DNA from: Staphylotrichum longicolle
Lineage: Eukaryota > Ascomycota > Sordariomycetes > Sordariales > Chaetomiaceae
Assembly (NCBI GenBank): GCA_019096155.1
Contig: JAHCVI010000005.1
Span: 940,468 to 1,004,467 of the forward strand
Length of the DNA: 64,000 nucleotides
Direction: 5' to 3'
Below are positions 20,510-29,622 of the stretch, in pieces. The translations under genes were made by a program, and so were the position numbers. Positions within the stretch are counted from its first letter, which is position 1, and every line of letters starts with the position of its first letter. The notes under the pieces are model-generated. The model did not search any database. It was not told the DNA's origin and saw only the letters and a list, made by a program, of their open reading frames with translations.

Positions 20510-20881
20510 GAAACCCCGCCCCTAGCATGCGTCTCAACCATGGAAAGGATGGGACTTCGGATCATACTGAATGCTCTTGATGAGTGCGTCACCAGAGCCG
20601 AATTGCTCGACTGGATGAAAACGCTGGCCGGGCCTGATCTCACACATGTCCACCTCGTCGCGACAGGCAGGCGAGAGGAGGAACCCGAAACCGGTCTCGG
20701 CGGATGGATTCACAACGACAACAGGATCCCAATAGACAGGGATTCCGTCGATGAGGATATACGCTCCTACGTCAAAGCGAGGCTCCAGAGAAGCAAAGAC
20801 TTTCAGAGAAGATGGGCTTCGATGCCCTCCGTGTTGGAAGAAATTGAGTCCGCGATTGGGGGACGAGCTGATGGGATGTAG
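20510..20881 (+). pseudogene. NACHT-domain fragment (second half)
   Basis: Reads 'LRIILNALDECVTRAELLD', 'LVATGRREEEPETGL', 'VDEDIRSYVKARLQ' and 'EIESAIGGRADGM'. It is a near-identical relative of residues about 165-270 of the NACHT part at 33381-34237, but on the other strand. Walker B Asp-Ala is changed (ILNALDE for ILDALDE). The piece begins after Walker A and ends at TAG (20879-20881) exactly where relatives continue with the helical arm. A separate fragment carrying the Walker A half is at 43450-43677. Confidence 0.75.
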
Positions 20882-20884
20882 GTC

Positions 20885-20995
20885 GCCGTCTTGCTATTTT
20901 TCTTCCCGTCTGCCTCTATCACCTGTCTTTGTTCTGCCTCTGTCGCCTTTCTGTCTTCTGCCTCTGTCAACCTTTTTTCTTCTGCCTCACGAGTA
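20885..20995. repeat. Pyrimidine-rich imperfect repeat (TTCTGCCTCTGTC)
   Basis: About four imperfect copies of a TTCTGCCTCTGTC-like unit on the plus strand. The minus strand reads as a charged helix-like repeat ('TEAEDRKATEAEQRQ') continuing the ankyrin NLR in another frame, so it may be a former coiled-coil tail. Confidence 0.45.
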
Positions 20996-23180
20996 CAGAA
21001 GCCGCACAACGGCCTCGTGGCCGTTCGCTAGAGCCCGGTTGAGTGGCGTATATCCTTTCCTGTCCATTCCGTCAAGGTCTGCTCCTCCCTGAATCAACAA
21101 CTTCACAATGCTCAGTCTACCCTCTTAGCAGCCCACGACAACGGCGTTAGGCCTTCGTAATCCATCAAATAATACCTGCCCTCAAAACCTTCAGTGATAT
21201 CGACGTCATCGTGGTTAGTTGAAGGTAACCCCAAAAGTGCAGCCACCGCGCCTTTGTGGCTGTTGGCCAATGCGGCAAAAAAGGGATACTCGTACCGTTC
21301 CCCGGGGTGATAAGCAGCAGACTTATTTTCCGCAGACTCCTGTTCCATTTGTGTGCGAATGAGGTTTTCCAGTCCTTTGTCTGCGAAGACGTAGAGAGGG
21401 GTCGCATGAACGCCATACCTCCGCGCTATGTAGCCCTTGAAGAAGTTGAGCACCCCGATCCCAGCCGAAGCAAAGAATTGAGACAGGAAGTCGGCTTGAG
21501 GAACCACAAGCGCAGCGGCGTCGGCATGGTGGAGGACGTGCTGGCTGGCATACTTCAAGAATGAGTATTTTTGGGCCAGCCTGTCCCGTGCAGCTCTGGC
21601 CTCGGGGCCGTTGACGATCGCCTGTATCCCTGAAAGTTTTAGATACCTAACACAACAGCATCTGAACCTCTCGTGGCTAAAACCCTCCCATTCGAACCCG
21701 AGTTCAGGCCACAACTCCTGGAGGCCTTTATCCTTCACTAAGAAGTCCCGTACTGATTCGTGAACAAACTGCACGATTGGCTGCTCAGATTTGGTAATCT
21801 CGGCAAGACCTTTCGAGGAACTCGTGACCAATTTGCCATATTCATCCATGTGTTTGACATCTGGTAGCTTGGAGTCGACTTCTTGGTTCTTCTGCAAAGC
21901 CACCCACAGTGCATGGTGGAACTCTGCTGGACTCAAAGGCCGCTGTGCGCAGAGGATCCAGAGAACGCAGAGCAGCAATCGTTCCGGTGATTCTTGATCA
22001 CGCGTCAGAATGCTCTTGAACAGATCGCTTAACTTAGCTGGGATCTCCGAAAGTTTCGTCCTAAGAGCGAGGCCACCGTCGTCGTGCTCTTTGTTCAGTA
22101 TCTCCACTACCAAGACGATCCACATGAAGATCCCAGAAGCCTTGCCGAGGGTCTGGGATTGTAAGTCTGCGAGAAGCAGGGGATCGTCGATCCTGAGCTT
22201 GCTCTTGACATACTGCGCCAGGTCCTCTGCGTGCCCGGATTCGTCCTCGAGGGTGAGCAAAACCCCCCTGCCGATGCTAATGTACGGGTATGGCCGACTC
22301 GAGAAACAGATTTGAAACCGAATGCCTTCAGCGGTGGCATTCTCTGCCAATTCCTCGAAGAACTGAACCATATCCCGGATCTAGCTCGTCACACTCGTCG
22401 AGGGCGTCGACGAAGCAGGCAAAGCAGCGCTGGCCAAGGGCCATGACGGCATTACTGAGAAGGTCCTTCAAAGCATTCAGGTCAGGGCAGTCCTGTTGCT
22501 TCCGCGGAACGATGTCCGTATTGTCCAAGACGGATTGAAGGTCCGGAAACTCGTACAGGAGCTGCAGTAACAGAGACCGGTACATCCCGGAGATAGACCT
22601 TTCTAAATAGTCGCCTCGTGCATTGAAGAAGAAGGACGCCATGGACATGCTGGGCTTCTTGAAAAGTTTCTTCGTCTCCAGGTACAAGAACTTCATCATG
22701 GTTGACTTTCCGGCACCTGCCTTGCCTCGCATCCACAAGAAGCCATGATTTTGCGATTGCTTCCGTGGGTCAAGCCAATCCTGGTATTTTGAGTGCTGCA
22801 GAAGCCAACGGCAGGTTTTGGTATGTGCAGCCCGAATAGTGGTTCTGCGGGCATGGATTCGCGGGAATTCAAGGCATTCCAGCAAGTGTTCCCGCCGTTT
22901 CAAAACAGGGTCGGCTGCTCGCATCCTCCCGAGTCAGCATGGTACTAGAGTAGAAGGGAGGGGCCAAGGAAATGGCTTGTATTACCGGCGGTTCGGGCTG
23001 GCTCGCATTGGTGACGCATGTGAAAGTCCGATGGAGAGTTCTAGATGAAGGCGGAAGCCCTTCAAGCAGTTCCCTCGCGTATGCGGCTGCAGTTGCACCT
23101 GCGTAGTCCTGCCACTCCTTGCTTTTGTGGGAATCCGAGTAGTCGCAAATGCCGCGAATCGGCAAGCAACTACAATTCGC
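20990..23180 (-). pseudogene. PNP-NACHT-ankyrin NLR, broken by several frameshifts
   Basis: In gene order: the last part of a PNP domain ('IRGICDYSDSHKSKEWQDY', 'AAAYARELLEGLPPS', about 23000-23170), a linker, and a NACHT domain from 22924 ('AHTKTCRWLLQHSKYQDWL', Walker A 'GKAGAGKSTMM', Walker B 'CFVDALDECDELD'). The frame then shifts at about 22383 and continues 21112-22371 ('FQICFSSRPYPYISI', 'IFMWIVLVVEILNKE', 'FVHESVRDFLVKDKGL'), reaching the first ankyrin-type repeat ('YEGLTPLSWAAK'). A second shift near 21120 leads to another repeat ('SIVKLLIQGGADLDG', 'LNRALANGHEAVVRLL') that stops near 20995. The PNP part lacks its beginning. The gene is dead, but the central 420-residue frame is long enough to have broken recently. 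Confidence 0.78.
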
Positions 23181-23239
23181 TCCCAGAAACCATGACCTCT
23201 GTTCCTCCTTTCTACTTTGTCCACCTCCCGACTTCATCT

Positions 23240-23641
23240 CACGGCCGCCATTGCCTCTAGGCCCGCCGTCACCCTGACATACACAGGCCTTGGGATCAAC
23301 GGACATGTGTGACCCGGCACCGGCCAGACCGGTGTCGGCAGACTGACATCTGCACCGCTGTCGAGGAGCAACCGCACCACCTCGGAATGCCCAAGCTCTT
23401 GGGCCAGCTGTGCGGCCCTCCCACAGACGAAGTGGATCGGCGCCGCCGGCTCTTCCCAGGGCCTGCGCGGGCCGGGAACGTCAAGGACGTGGTACGCGGC
23501 ATTGGCATCGGCTCCGTGTTCGAGCAGCAGCTGGAACAGACGCGCATTGCCGAGTCGAGCGGCCCAGACAAGAGGAGGGGTGAAGTCTCGAGCCTTGAGA
23601 GATTCTCCTTGATTGTGTGGCGGCCACGCAACGAGGAACAC
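23240..23641 (-). pseudogene. Ankyrin-repeat fragment
   Basis: 135-residue frame with two recognisable ankyrin repeats: 'TPPLVWAARLGNARLFQLLL' with 'EHGADANAAY', and 'AQLAQELGHSEVVRLLLDSG' with 'ADVSLPTP'. It has no other domain, lies directly before the PNP piece of the minus-strand NLR and overlaps the edge of a plus-strand PNP fragment. It is best seen as the loose end of another NLR. Confidence 0.65.
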
Positions 23642-24200
23642 CCACTGCTACCCAACCAAGCCGGCGGCGACAACACCTACGTGCTCGGACGCATCGACAA
23701 GCACAACGTCGTCATGACATGCTTGCCGGGATAGTACGGAACGAACAGTGCCGCAATCGTCGCGACAAACTTGAAGCGGTGTTTTCCAAGTATCTGCGCT
23801 ACCTTGATGGTCGGGATCGGCGGCGGATCCCCTAGCCAGGCCGACATGTACCTGGGCGATGTCGTCGTTGGCACGAGGGTCATGCAGTATGACATGGGCA
23901 AGATGGTTGCGGGCGGCTTGTTCCAAGAAACGGCTGATGCGAAGATTCCTGGGTTGCTGCTGAACTCGGCTGTGTCCGCGCTACGATCGAAGCATGGGCC
24001 GCACCGTTCCAAGCGGTTGAATGACAAACCTCTTGCGAAGCCGACTCCCGAACAGCCCTCGCCCGAACCACCCCGATTGCCTTTTCCAAGCATCTTATGA
24101 ACACCCTCTCGGGGCGCCAACATGTATTGACTGCGACCTAGAAAAGCTACAACCACGAGGCGTACGCCTTTCTGACGAACCTAGCATCCACTACGCAGCG
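23627..24200 (+). pseudogene. PNP-domain NLR fragment with TAG at a conserved Gln
   Basis: The frame reads 'TYVLGRIDKHNVVMTCLPG', then TAG at 23732-23734, then 'YGTNSAAIVATNL', 'TLMVGIGGGSPSQADMYLG', 'GTRVMQYDMGKMVAGG' and 'LLLNSAVSALRSKHGP'. The stop sits exactly where the sister copy at 12754 has the Gln of GQYGT. After about 24100 the frame changes and 'TCIDCDLEKLQPRGVRLSD' with 'EPSIHYA' continues the domain to about 24200. Sequence after that is not recognisable as PNP. Confidence 0.72.
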
Positions 24201-24603
24201 AGGAGCTCGAGGAGATTGCCAAGTTCTACACGAAGACCACCCCACCACGGTGCCGCATACGGGTTACGTGCCCATGACCTGGGACGCGACTAGTGCGGCG
24301 CCGCAGCCCACCGAAGCGGTTCCACGGATGGTCAGGCGTGGCTTGTAGATGATGGTCATTTCTTAGCATGGGCATGATGTGGCGGAGCTGGGCTTGGCTT
24401 ATACAGGGCCGTGAGACTGCAATTGTATTCATCGTCTTGCTCTTGCTGTGACAAACCGTCTAGTCCGGTCACTTCGGAAAGGGTCCAGCCACAAGTGAGC
24501 CCGTCTATAAGCAACCAAGATCAGACAAGATAATCGAATACTACAGATGTTTGCGAGTGCCAGTACCAACTAGCACACCTCCACGAGCAGCTGCAAACTG
24601 CCA
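24201..24603. other. No gene supported
   Basis: The first part has protein-like short frames ('EELEEIAKFYTKTT', 'HTGYVPMTWDATSAAP') in different phases, perhaps the debris of another gene. I cannot name it. Confidence 0.3.
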
Positions 24604-24960
24604 TTGATGGAGGCGGGGTTAACATATCCAAGCTACCAGGCTAATATGGCGCGCAAGCAGCGGACAAACAAGAAAAAGGACGAGCTGAAACCCAAGGTCG
24701 CGAAACCGAAACGCCCCATCGACGTCGAGAGGCAGTGTGGTGTGATGCTGTCACACGGCCAGCCATGCGGACGGTCTCTGTGTTGCAAAAGACATAGCAT
24801 GAACGCCAAGCGAGCCGTGCCGGGCAGGTCGCTGCCCTACGAGATGCTTCTGGCGACGTACCGTGAGAGGAACTGGGCGAAGCAACAAAAAGCCGCCATC
24901 GATGCCAACGCCCCCCTGGAGGACGAGGACGAGGCAAGCCAAGCGGCCGTCCGAGCATAA
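24604..24960 (+). CDS. SCA7-domain protein, partial copy of a SAGA subunit (Sgf73-like)
   Basis: 118 residues. The core is the SCA7/ataxin-7 zinc-binding domain: 'VERQCGVMLSHGQPCGRSL', 'CCKRHSMNAKRAVPGRS' and 'KQQKAAIDANAPLEDEDE'. In Sgf73 this domain helps tie the deubiquitinase module to the SAGA co-activator. The zinc ligands (C-x-CH pattern) look complete. Normal Sgf73 proteins are several times longer, with an N-terminal deubiquitinase-binding part that is absent here, and the C-terminus ends soon after the domain. The start could be 24604 or the Met at 24646. It is either a domain-only duplicate or a fragment of a moved gene; the full gene is presumably elsewhere. Confidence 0.72.
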   Translation: MMEAGLTYPSYQANMARKQRTNKKKDELKPKVAKPKRPIDVERQCGVMLSHGQPCGRSLCCKRHSMNAKRAVPGRSLPYEMLLATYRERNWAKQQKAAIDANAPLEDEDEASQAAVRA

Positions 24961-25639
24961 AAGGAAACCTCCGTCCTCTTTGCGATTGCCCGCTGGAGAA
25001 GGTTGGGGGGGGGGAGGGCGGTTGGGTCGTTGTTGTGGTTGAGGATGTAAGGCGGCGTGGGCAGCGATGGGTCGCGACGATGCGGGAGCGGGATGGATTT
25101 CTAGGAGGCGGGCTTAGCGAGGTCGGGTTTGAGGTCGCCAAGCCGGATGTGCTTGACAGGCGGGTAGGCCATTATGGTGGCTAAAAGGGCGAGCGCGGGG
25201 TATTGATCGTGAAAGCAGGGTTGGAGGAATTGTTAGGGAGAAGGAAGCTGTGTCCTCGTTCGACTTCACCAGATCCAGTCCAAACTATTTAACCAGCCCA
25301 CCCCTGCTTCTGCTGCTGCTGTTGCTGCTACCACCGCCACAGCGAGCATCGAACGAACCGCCACGTTTCTCAACAACCTGCTTAGGTCAGAGGACCATGG
25401 CGTGAGAAGAGGGAGTGCCTTCACTCTTCCGATGCGCACGGCATTCTTAGCACTGTTGGTTATTTGACAACGGGTCGGCTAGACGACAATCCCTTGTTCT
25501 GCTGGCCATGCCACAAAAGTCCGATCCGCAGGATGCTTGGAAGCCCCAGACCCTGAACCTCCGAGTTCACTTATCACCGTCGTGACCGGGATTGTGGCGC
25601 GGCCTCCCGGGGCGCAGTGCCGGGGCTATTCAGGTGAGG
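24961..25639. other. No gene seen
   Basis: Contains a G(8-9) run near 25005 and a TGCTGC microsatellite-like patch at about 25308-25330. No coding feature recognised. Confidence 0.4.
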
Positions 25640-25832
25640 TATCAAACCAAGCTCAAAACCGCCGAGGAGTGGGAGGTGGAGGAGACTTGCGGCAAGAACA
25701 GGCGGGATGATGGCGGGCTGGAAACTGCTTGTGAAGTGGAAGGGCGAAGAGGAGACATGGGAGCCTTATGAGAACATGGCGGAGACGAAGGCGCTTGGCG
25801 AGTATGAGCGTCTTCATGGCGGGTTATTGTAG
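25640..25832 (+). pseudogene. Chromodomain relic
   Basis: The first frame reads 'TAEEWEVEE'; the next frame (25707-25832) continues 'WKLLVKWKGEEETWEPYEN' and 'KALGEYERLHG', ending at TAG 25830-25832. This is a chromodomain of the sort found at the end of Ty3/gypsy chromovirus integrases and in some fungal host proteins. A frameshift separates the two halves. No integrase or other retrotransposon part is recognisable nearby. Confidence 0.6.
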
Positions 25833-26290
25833 ATACTGTGGAACTTCCTCCACCCCGGTTACCCTGGAAGGATCGACTTCGACACGGCGCTGGCGGCATG
25901 CGGCCTCGTTGCCGGCAACCGGTGGAGCGATGGGTTCTTCTCGTCGGACCGCAGCGGCGCCGTGAGTGTGGAGCGCCCGGATGACGGCATCCTGCGCGAG
26001 CCGCAGTACTTCTTCCAACTTCCCGGTCCGCTTGAACCTCCATACCCCATTATGCCGCGTTTCTCTCACTGACGCTTACCGCATAGCAATTTACCACCCT
26101 TGTGGCAAACATGGCAGGCAGATGCGGCGGCAACACGCATTGGAGGAGAGGTGGCTCGGCGCTGCGTGCTCTCCAACTATGGCGACGGCCTGAAGATGGC
26201 GCACACCTGCCCCCAGCCGGCGAGGACGATTGGTGGCTTTCGAACCAGATGCAACAGTACTCGCCCACGCAGCTGTTCTCACGAAGCTGA
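25833..26290 (+). pseudogene. HNH-nuclease-like protein relic (HNH_2 type)
   Basis: The plus strand gives 'LWNFLHPGYPGRIDFDTAL', 'LREPQYFFQLPGPLEPPYP' and 'MPRFSH', then in another frame 'RCVLSNYGDGLKMAHTCPQ' and in a third 'EDDWWLSNQMQQYSPTQLF'. The C-V-L...A-H-T-C-P order is that of the fungal HNH_2 domain, where a Cys/His pair begins the nuclease fold. The downstream 'LWDDRRF'-type end of the domain is missing. At least two frameshifts make it non-functional. Confidence 0.5.
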
Positions 26291-26610
26291 TCGGGGTGCT
26301 GGGAGACGTGATCGGCCAGCTGGCGCAGGCGGTGACTAACGACGGCGACGGCCAGGGACGTGGCCGTCTTGCCGAGTTCCATCTCGTCGGCGAGGAGGGC
26401 GCTGGCGATACCGCGGGCCAGCTTGCTAGCGAATATCCATGAAAGGACCAGAGCTGGTGGAAGTGGAGGCTTCTCTCATGCCCGGAGGGATATGTGTGAA
26501 GCCGGGCTTTAGGATGTCGCTGGGATCGATCCCGAATGTCGCGGAGGACCGCCTCGACGATGCTGGGGTCGATGGGTCCTGGCTTTTATCTATCCTACTC
26601 TACTGAATGA
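26290..26610 (-). pseudogene. SNF2-type helicase N-terminal relic
   Basis: The minus strand reads 'KLARGIASALLADEMELGKT' followed by 'ATSLAVAVV', the Walker A region of SNF2/RAD5-like helicases (consensus LLADEMGLGKT, here Gly to Glu). Upstream in another frame, 'FGIDPSDILKPGFTHIPPG' looks like the preceding segment. Only this small part is recognisable. Confidence 0.45.
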
Positions 26611-26791
26611 CGATGACGCCGTCGTCTTCAAAAGGTTGTCTTGACCCGAAACAGATGGAAAACCAAGTTCCACCAACGCGTTACAAATCTCGTTCGCCAT
26701 CCAAACGCGTTTGCGCCCCCCCTATACGTCTTGGCAAATTGCAAGGCAGTAGCTGAGTTACAGGTGCGGCTGATGCGGGGTGCCGGAGATG

Positions 26792-26925
26792 TCACTGATC
26801 GATGGCATAGCAGATGTTCTCGAAATGCTTGGGCATCCCTGTGTCGTAGTTCTTCGTGAATCGATTTGCCGTCCATTTGTCCTTACCGTCAAGCGCGGTG
26901 TCAACCGAAGCTGCTTCAACTAGAC
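26792..26925 (-). pseudogene. Unknown coding-like fragment
   Basis: Minus-strand frame ending at TGA 26792-26794 reads 'LDGKDKWTANRFTKNYDTG' and 'MPKHFENICYAIDQ'. The composition is typical of real protein. It may belong to the same broken SNF2 gene or to another; I do not recognise it. Confidence 0.3.
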
Positions 26926-28591
26926 AGACCTGGCGTTGCGGAAAGTATCCCCACTTCATCAGCCGCAATGTCTTCTTGATTTGTTGACAGGTCGCCCAGG
27001 GGAGCTCTTTCCGTCTCGGTGGGCATGATGCCGTGGCAGCGCTCCTTTACGTGCCCTGAATCGACCCTTGCTTGGTAGGGCACTTCCCTAACGAGTGTCC
27101 TTGTTAGTGTGATGCTGCATGAAGAGTCAACATCCCTGAGCGGATTCGACGTCTCTGTGGATGCTGAGTTATCACTGGCTTGATAGGCAGGGACAACCTC
27201 AAGCTTGTCGTTTGAGGAGCTCGAGGTAGTCTCCGCCGGTGGAGATAGCAGGGTACCATGGCTGGCAGCCTCGGCAGTTCTAGCCCCGTTGACGACTTCG
27301 ACTGGAAAGTAGTTGGGTTTATCGGTGGGCGTCGCGGCTGGCGTCGTTGCCGGGACAGTTACGACCCCGTGTCGCCTCGCTACGGCAAACCGCTGCTCAA
27401 AATTCTTCCCGTACTCTGTCATTCTCAACAGCCATTTACCCAGCACCTTGATGAGTTGCGTCTTATCGACAGGCTTGGCGATGTAGTCGTTCATTCCGTT
27501 CTCCAAGCACCGCTCCTTATCGCCCTTCAGCGCATAGGCCGTCATAGCGACAATAGGCACATAGATGCGGGCGGCTCGGGTATCTTTAGACGCCGCGTGC
27601 CCATCCATGATGGGCATGTTGATATCCATGAGCACGGCGTCGTACGCGGCGGGCTTTCCGCACACCATTCTGACGGCTTCTGCACCGTTGGAGGCCAGGT
27701 CGACGTTTTTGAAGCCGATGGAGCGTAGCATTCCCAGCATGACCGTCTGGTTGATCAAGTTGTCTTCCACCCCAAGCAGGTTCTTGGTGGAGGACACAAT
27801 CTTGAGCTCCTTCTGCAGCTCTTCTACATCGGGATCTAGAAGCGTAGTTGCCACACTCTCCCTCTTAGGCTTTGGCTTCTTCCAGCCCTACATCTCCTCC
27901 AAACTCTTGATCTTTTTGAACTATGCTATAAACCAAAACACGCTACCGATGCGATCGGGATTAGGTCGGTAGCCGATCCTGCCGCCTATTAGTTCGGTGA
28001 GCGACTTCGCGATCGACAACCCTAGGCCGGTACCCTGGTATTTCTTGGTGGTGGTGTTGTCAAACTTCATAAATGCCATGAAGAGGCTGGCTGTAGCCTC
28101 TTCCGGAACCCCAATGCCTGTATCGATAACTTCGTTCAGGACCGTGTAGCTGGTTTCGTCCTCGCTCTGTACTGTGACCCTAACGCGGATGCTGCCTTTG
28201 TCGGTGAACTTGGCCGCGTTGCCCACGATATTCTGCAGGATCTGCCGGTATCGCAAGGGGTCGCCTTGCACAGACTTGGGGAGTTCAGGGGCCTGGTTGT
28301 GTTGACGGGCTTGGTAATGCGCTCGGAGCGGGTGGCGATGGCATCGTCTACCGAGGCTGCGAGTTGGGCGAGGTGTGCGGGCCGCGGCGGGTGAAGCTGC
28401 TTGTCCAGGAAAGGAAGCAACTGCTGGCCGATGCAGTCGCCAGCGGACAGCCGCCACTCGGCGAGGAAGCGAGATGAAGCTTTGGTGATGCGCCATGCCG
28501 GCGAGAGGACGAGGAGGGCTAGTGGAGCGAGGTCGAGGATGAGGCTAAAATGGGGTCCGGCAGGCTGAGCAGAGCTGGCTTTTTGGGACAT
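26916..28591 (-). pseudogene. Hybrid histidine kinase lacking its phospho-acceptor domain, with two TAG codons
   Basis: Two-component sensor kinase pieces in order: an N-terminal PAS-like part from 28591 ('LALLVLSPAWRITKASSRFL'), a HATPase_c domain (N box 'LQNIVGNAAKFT', G1 'DTGIGVPEE', G2 'GTGLGLSIAKSLTELIGG'), and a receiver domain ('VEDNLINQTV', phospho-Asp motif 'LMDINMPIMDG', 'AMTAYALKGD', 'IAKPVDK') with a Ser-rich tail to 26916. The His-box (DHp) region expected between PAS and HATPase is absent, and the frame changes at that junction near 28320, so an internal deletion removed the catalytic histidine. TAG codons at 27921-27923 and 27888-27890 interrupt the HATPase-receiver linker in an otherwise continuous frame. 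Confidence 0.78.
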
Positions 28592-29329
28592 GGTTGGCAG
28601 CCTTATGGGTGCTTCCAGGCTATTGCTCCTGCGCTGGCATCTCCGACATGTCAGAGAGCAGCATGAGCGCCGCAAGCGACGGAGGAACCGAGCCGTATCT
28701 CGAAGTTTGCATGTCGAGTCTCAAGGTTCGTTTACATACACTAGCTTTTTAAAAGTAGTACTGATAGTCCATAAAAGGATCCCAACTTCGGGTTTATCCC
28801 ACCGCCAGCCCAGATCCCCCGCAGGCGTGTCCGTTGCTTTCATTTCCAAACGTGGAGGTGGAAGACCAACCATTGGGGATCTGCTGGTCTGATTCAACTT
28901 CCACGATTCAACCGTTCGTCCCGATTTATCAGGCGCACAACATTGGATTGTGGCTTGAGCAGCATGAGTCTAGCGTGGCCGTCTTCCCTAAACACTTCAG
29001 CGATATGCGTGGTAATTCTTGGTTCTATGGCTCTTCAATGCCAATGCCGTGCTAGACAATGCTAAACCAAGAATGGCGAACAGGTGGGCGGATCTAAAGT
29101 GCTTTGAGCCCAGACTAAGTAAGGGTTTTGTATTTTAATCATAACTCGTAGGATGCAAAGACTATCGGCGCTCTAAAGCGACACTCAGCACACACCGCGG
29201 AGCACAGAGAGCATGAGGCAGACTGAAGATTCCAGGGCGGTATCGATGATTGACCGGTAAATCTGTTCAGTGCCGTATCAAGTTGGTAGACGGACATTGT
29301 GTAACGGCTATTCGACAACGGTACGAACG
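28592..29329. other. No gene seen
   Basis: No supported coding sequence. A plus-strand frame at 28834-29055 has no recognised relatives. Confidence 0.4.
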
Positions 29330-29460
29330 TCAGACGTTCAAGGAGTTGGGTATGAGACTGCTCTCCAGGCCGACACGTGGAGTGGGAAGACAAAGATTGT
29401 GCGACTGCTCCTCGACAACAGCGAGATGTCAACACATAAGGAGGTTGTGGCATTGGTTTG
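29330..29460 (+). pseudogene. Ankyrin-repeat relic
   Basis: One repeat is readable: 'GYETALQADTWSGKTKIVRL' followed by 'LLDNSEMSTHKE', matching the fungal NLR type 'G.ALQAA...G...IV.LLLDNGA'. No neighbouring repeat is visible. Confidence 0.5.
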
Positions 29461-29622
29461 CTGGGCAAGTAGCGCAATATCTCATCCATATCCTTCTTCT
29501 CATCTCCATCCCTATCCTCTCCTCCCCCGCCAACTCTTCTTATCCTCACCACCAGCTCCCCACCCCAACCCTTCAATCCCCTCCCTCCTATAACTCGCAA
29601 ACGGAAGGTATCCCACTTACCA

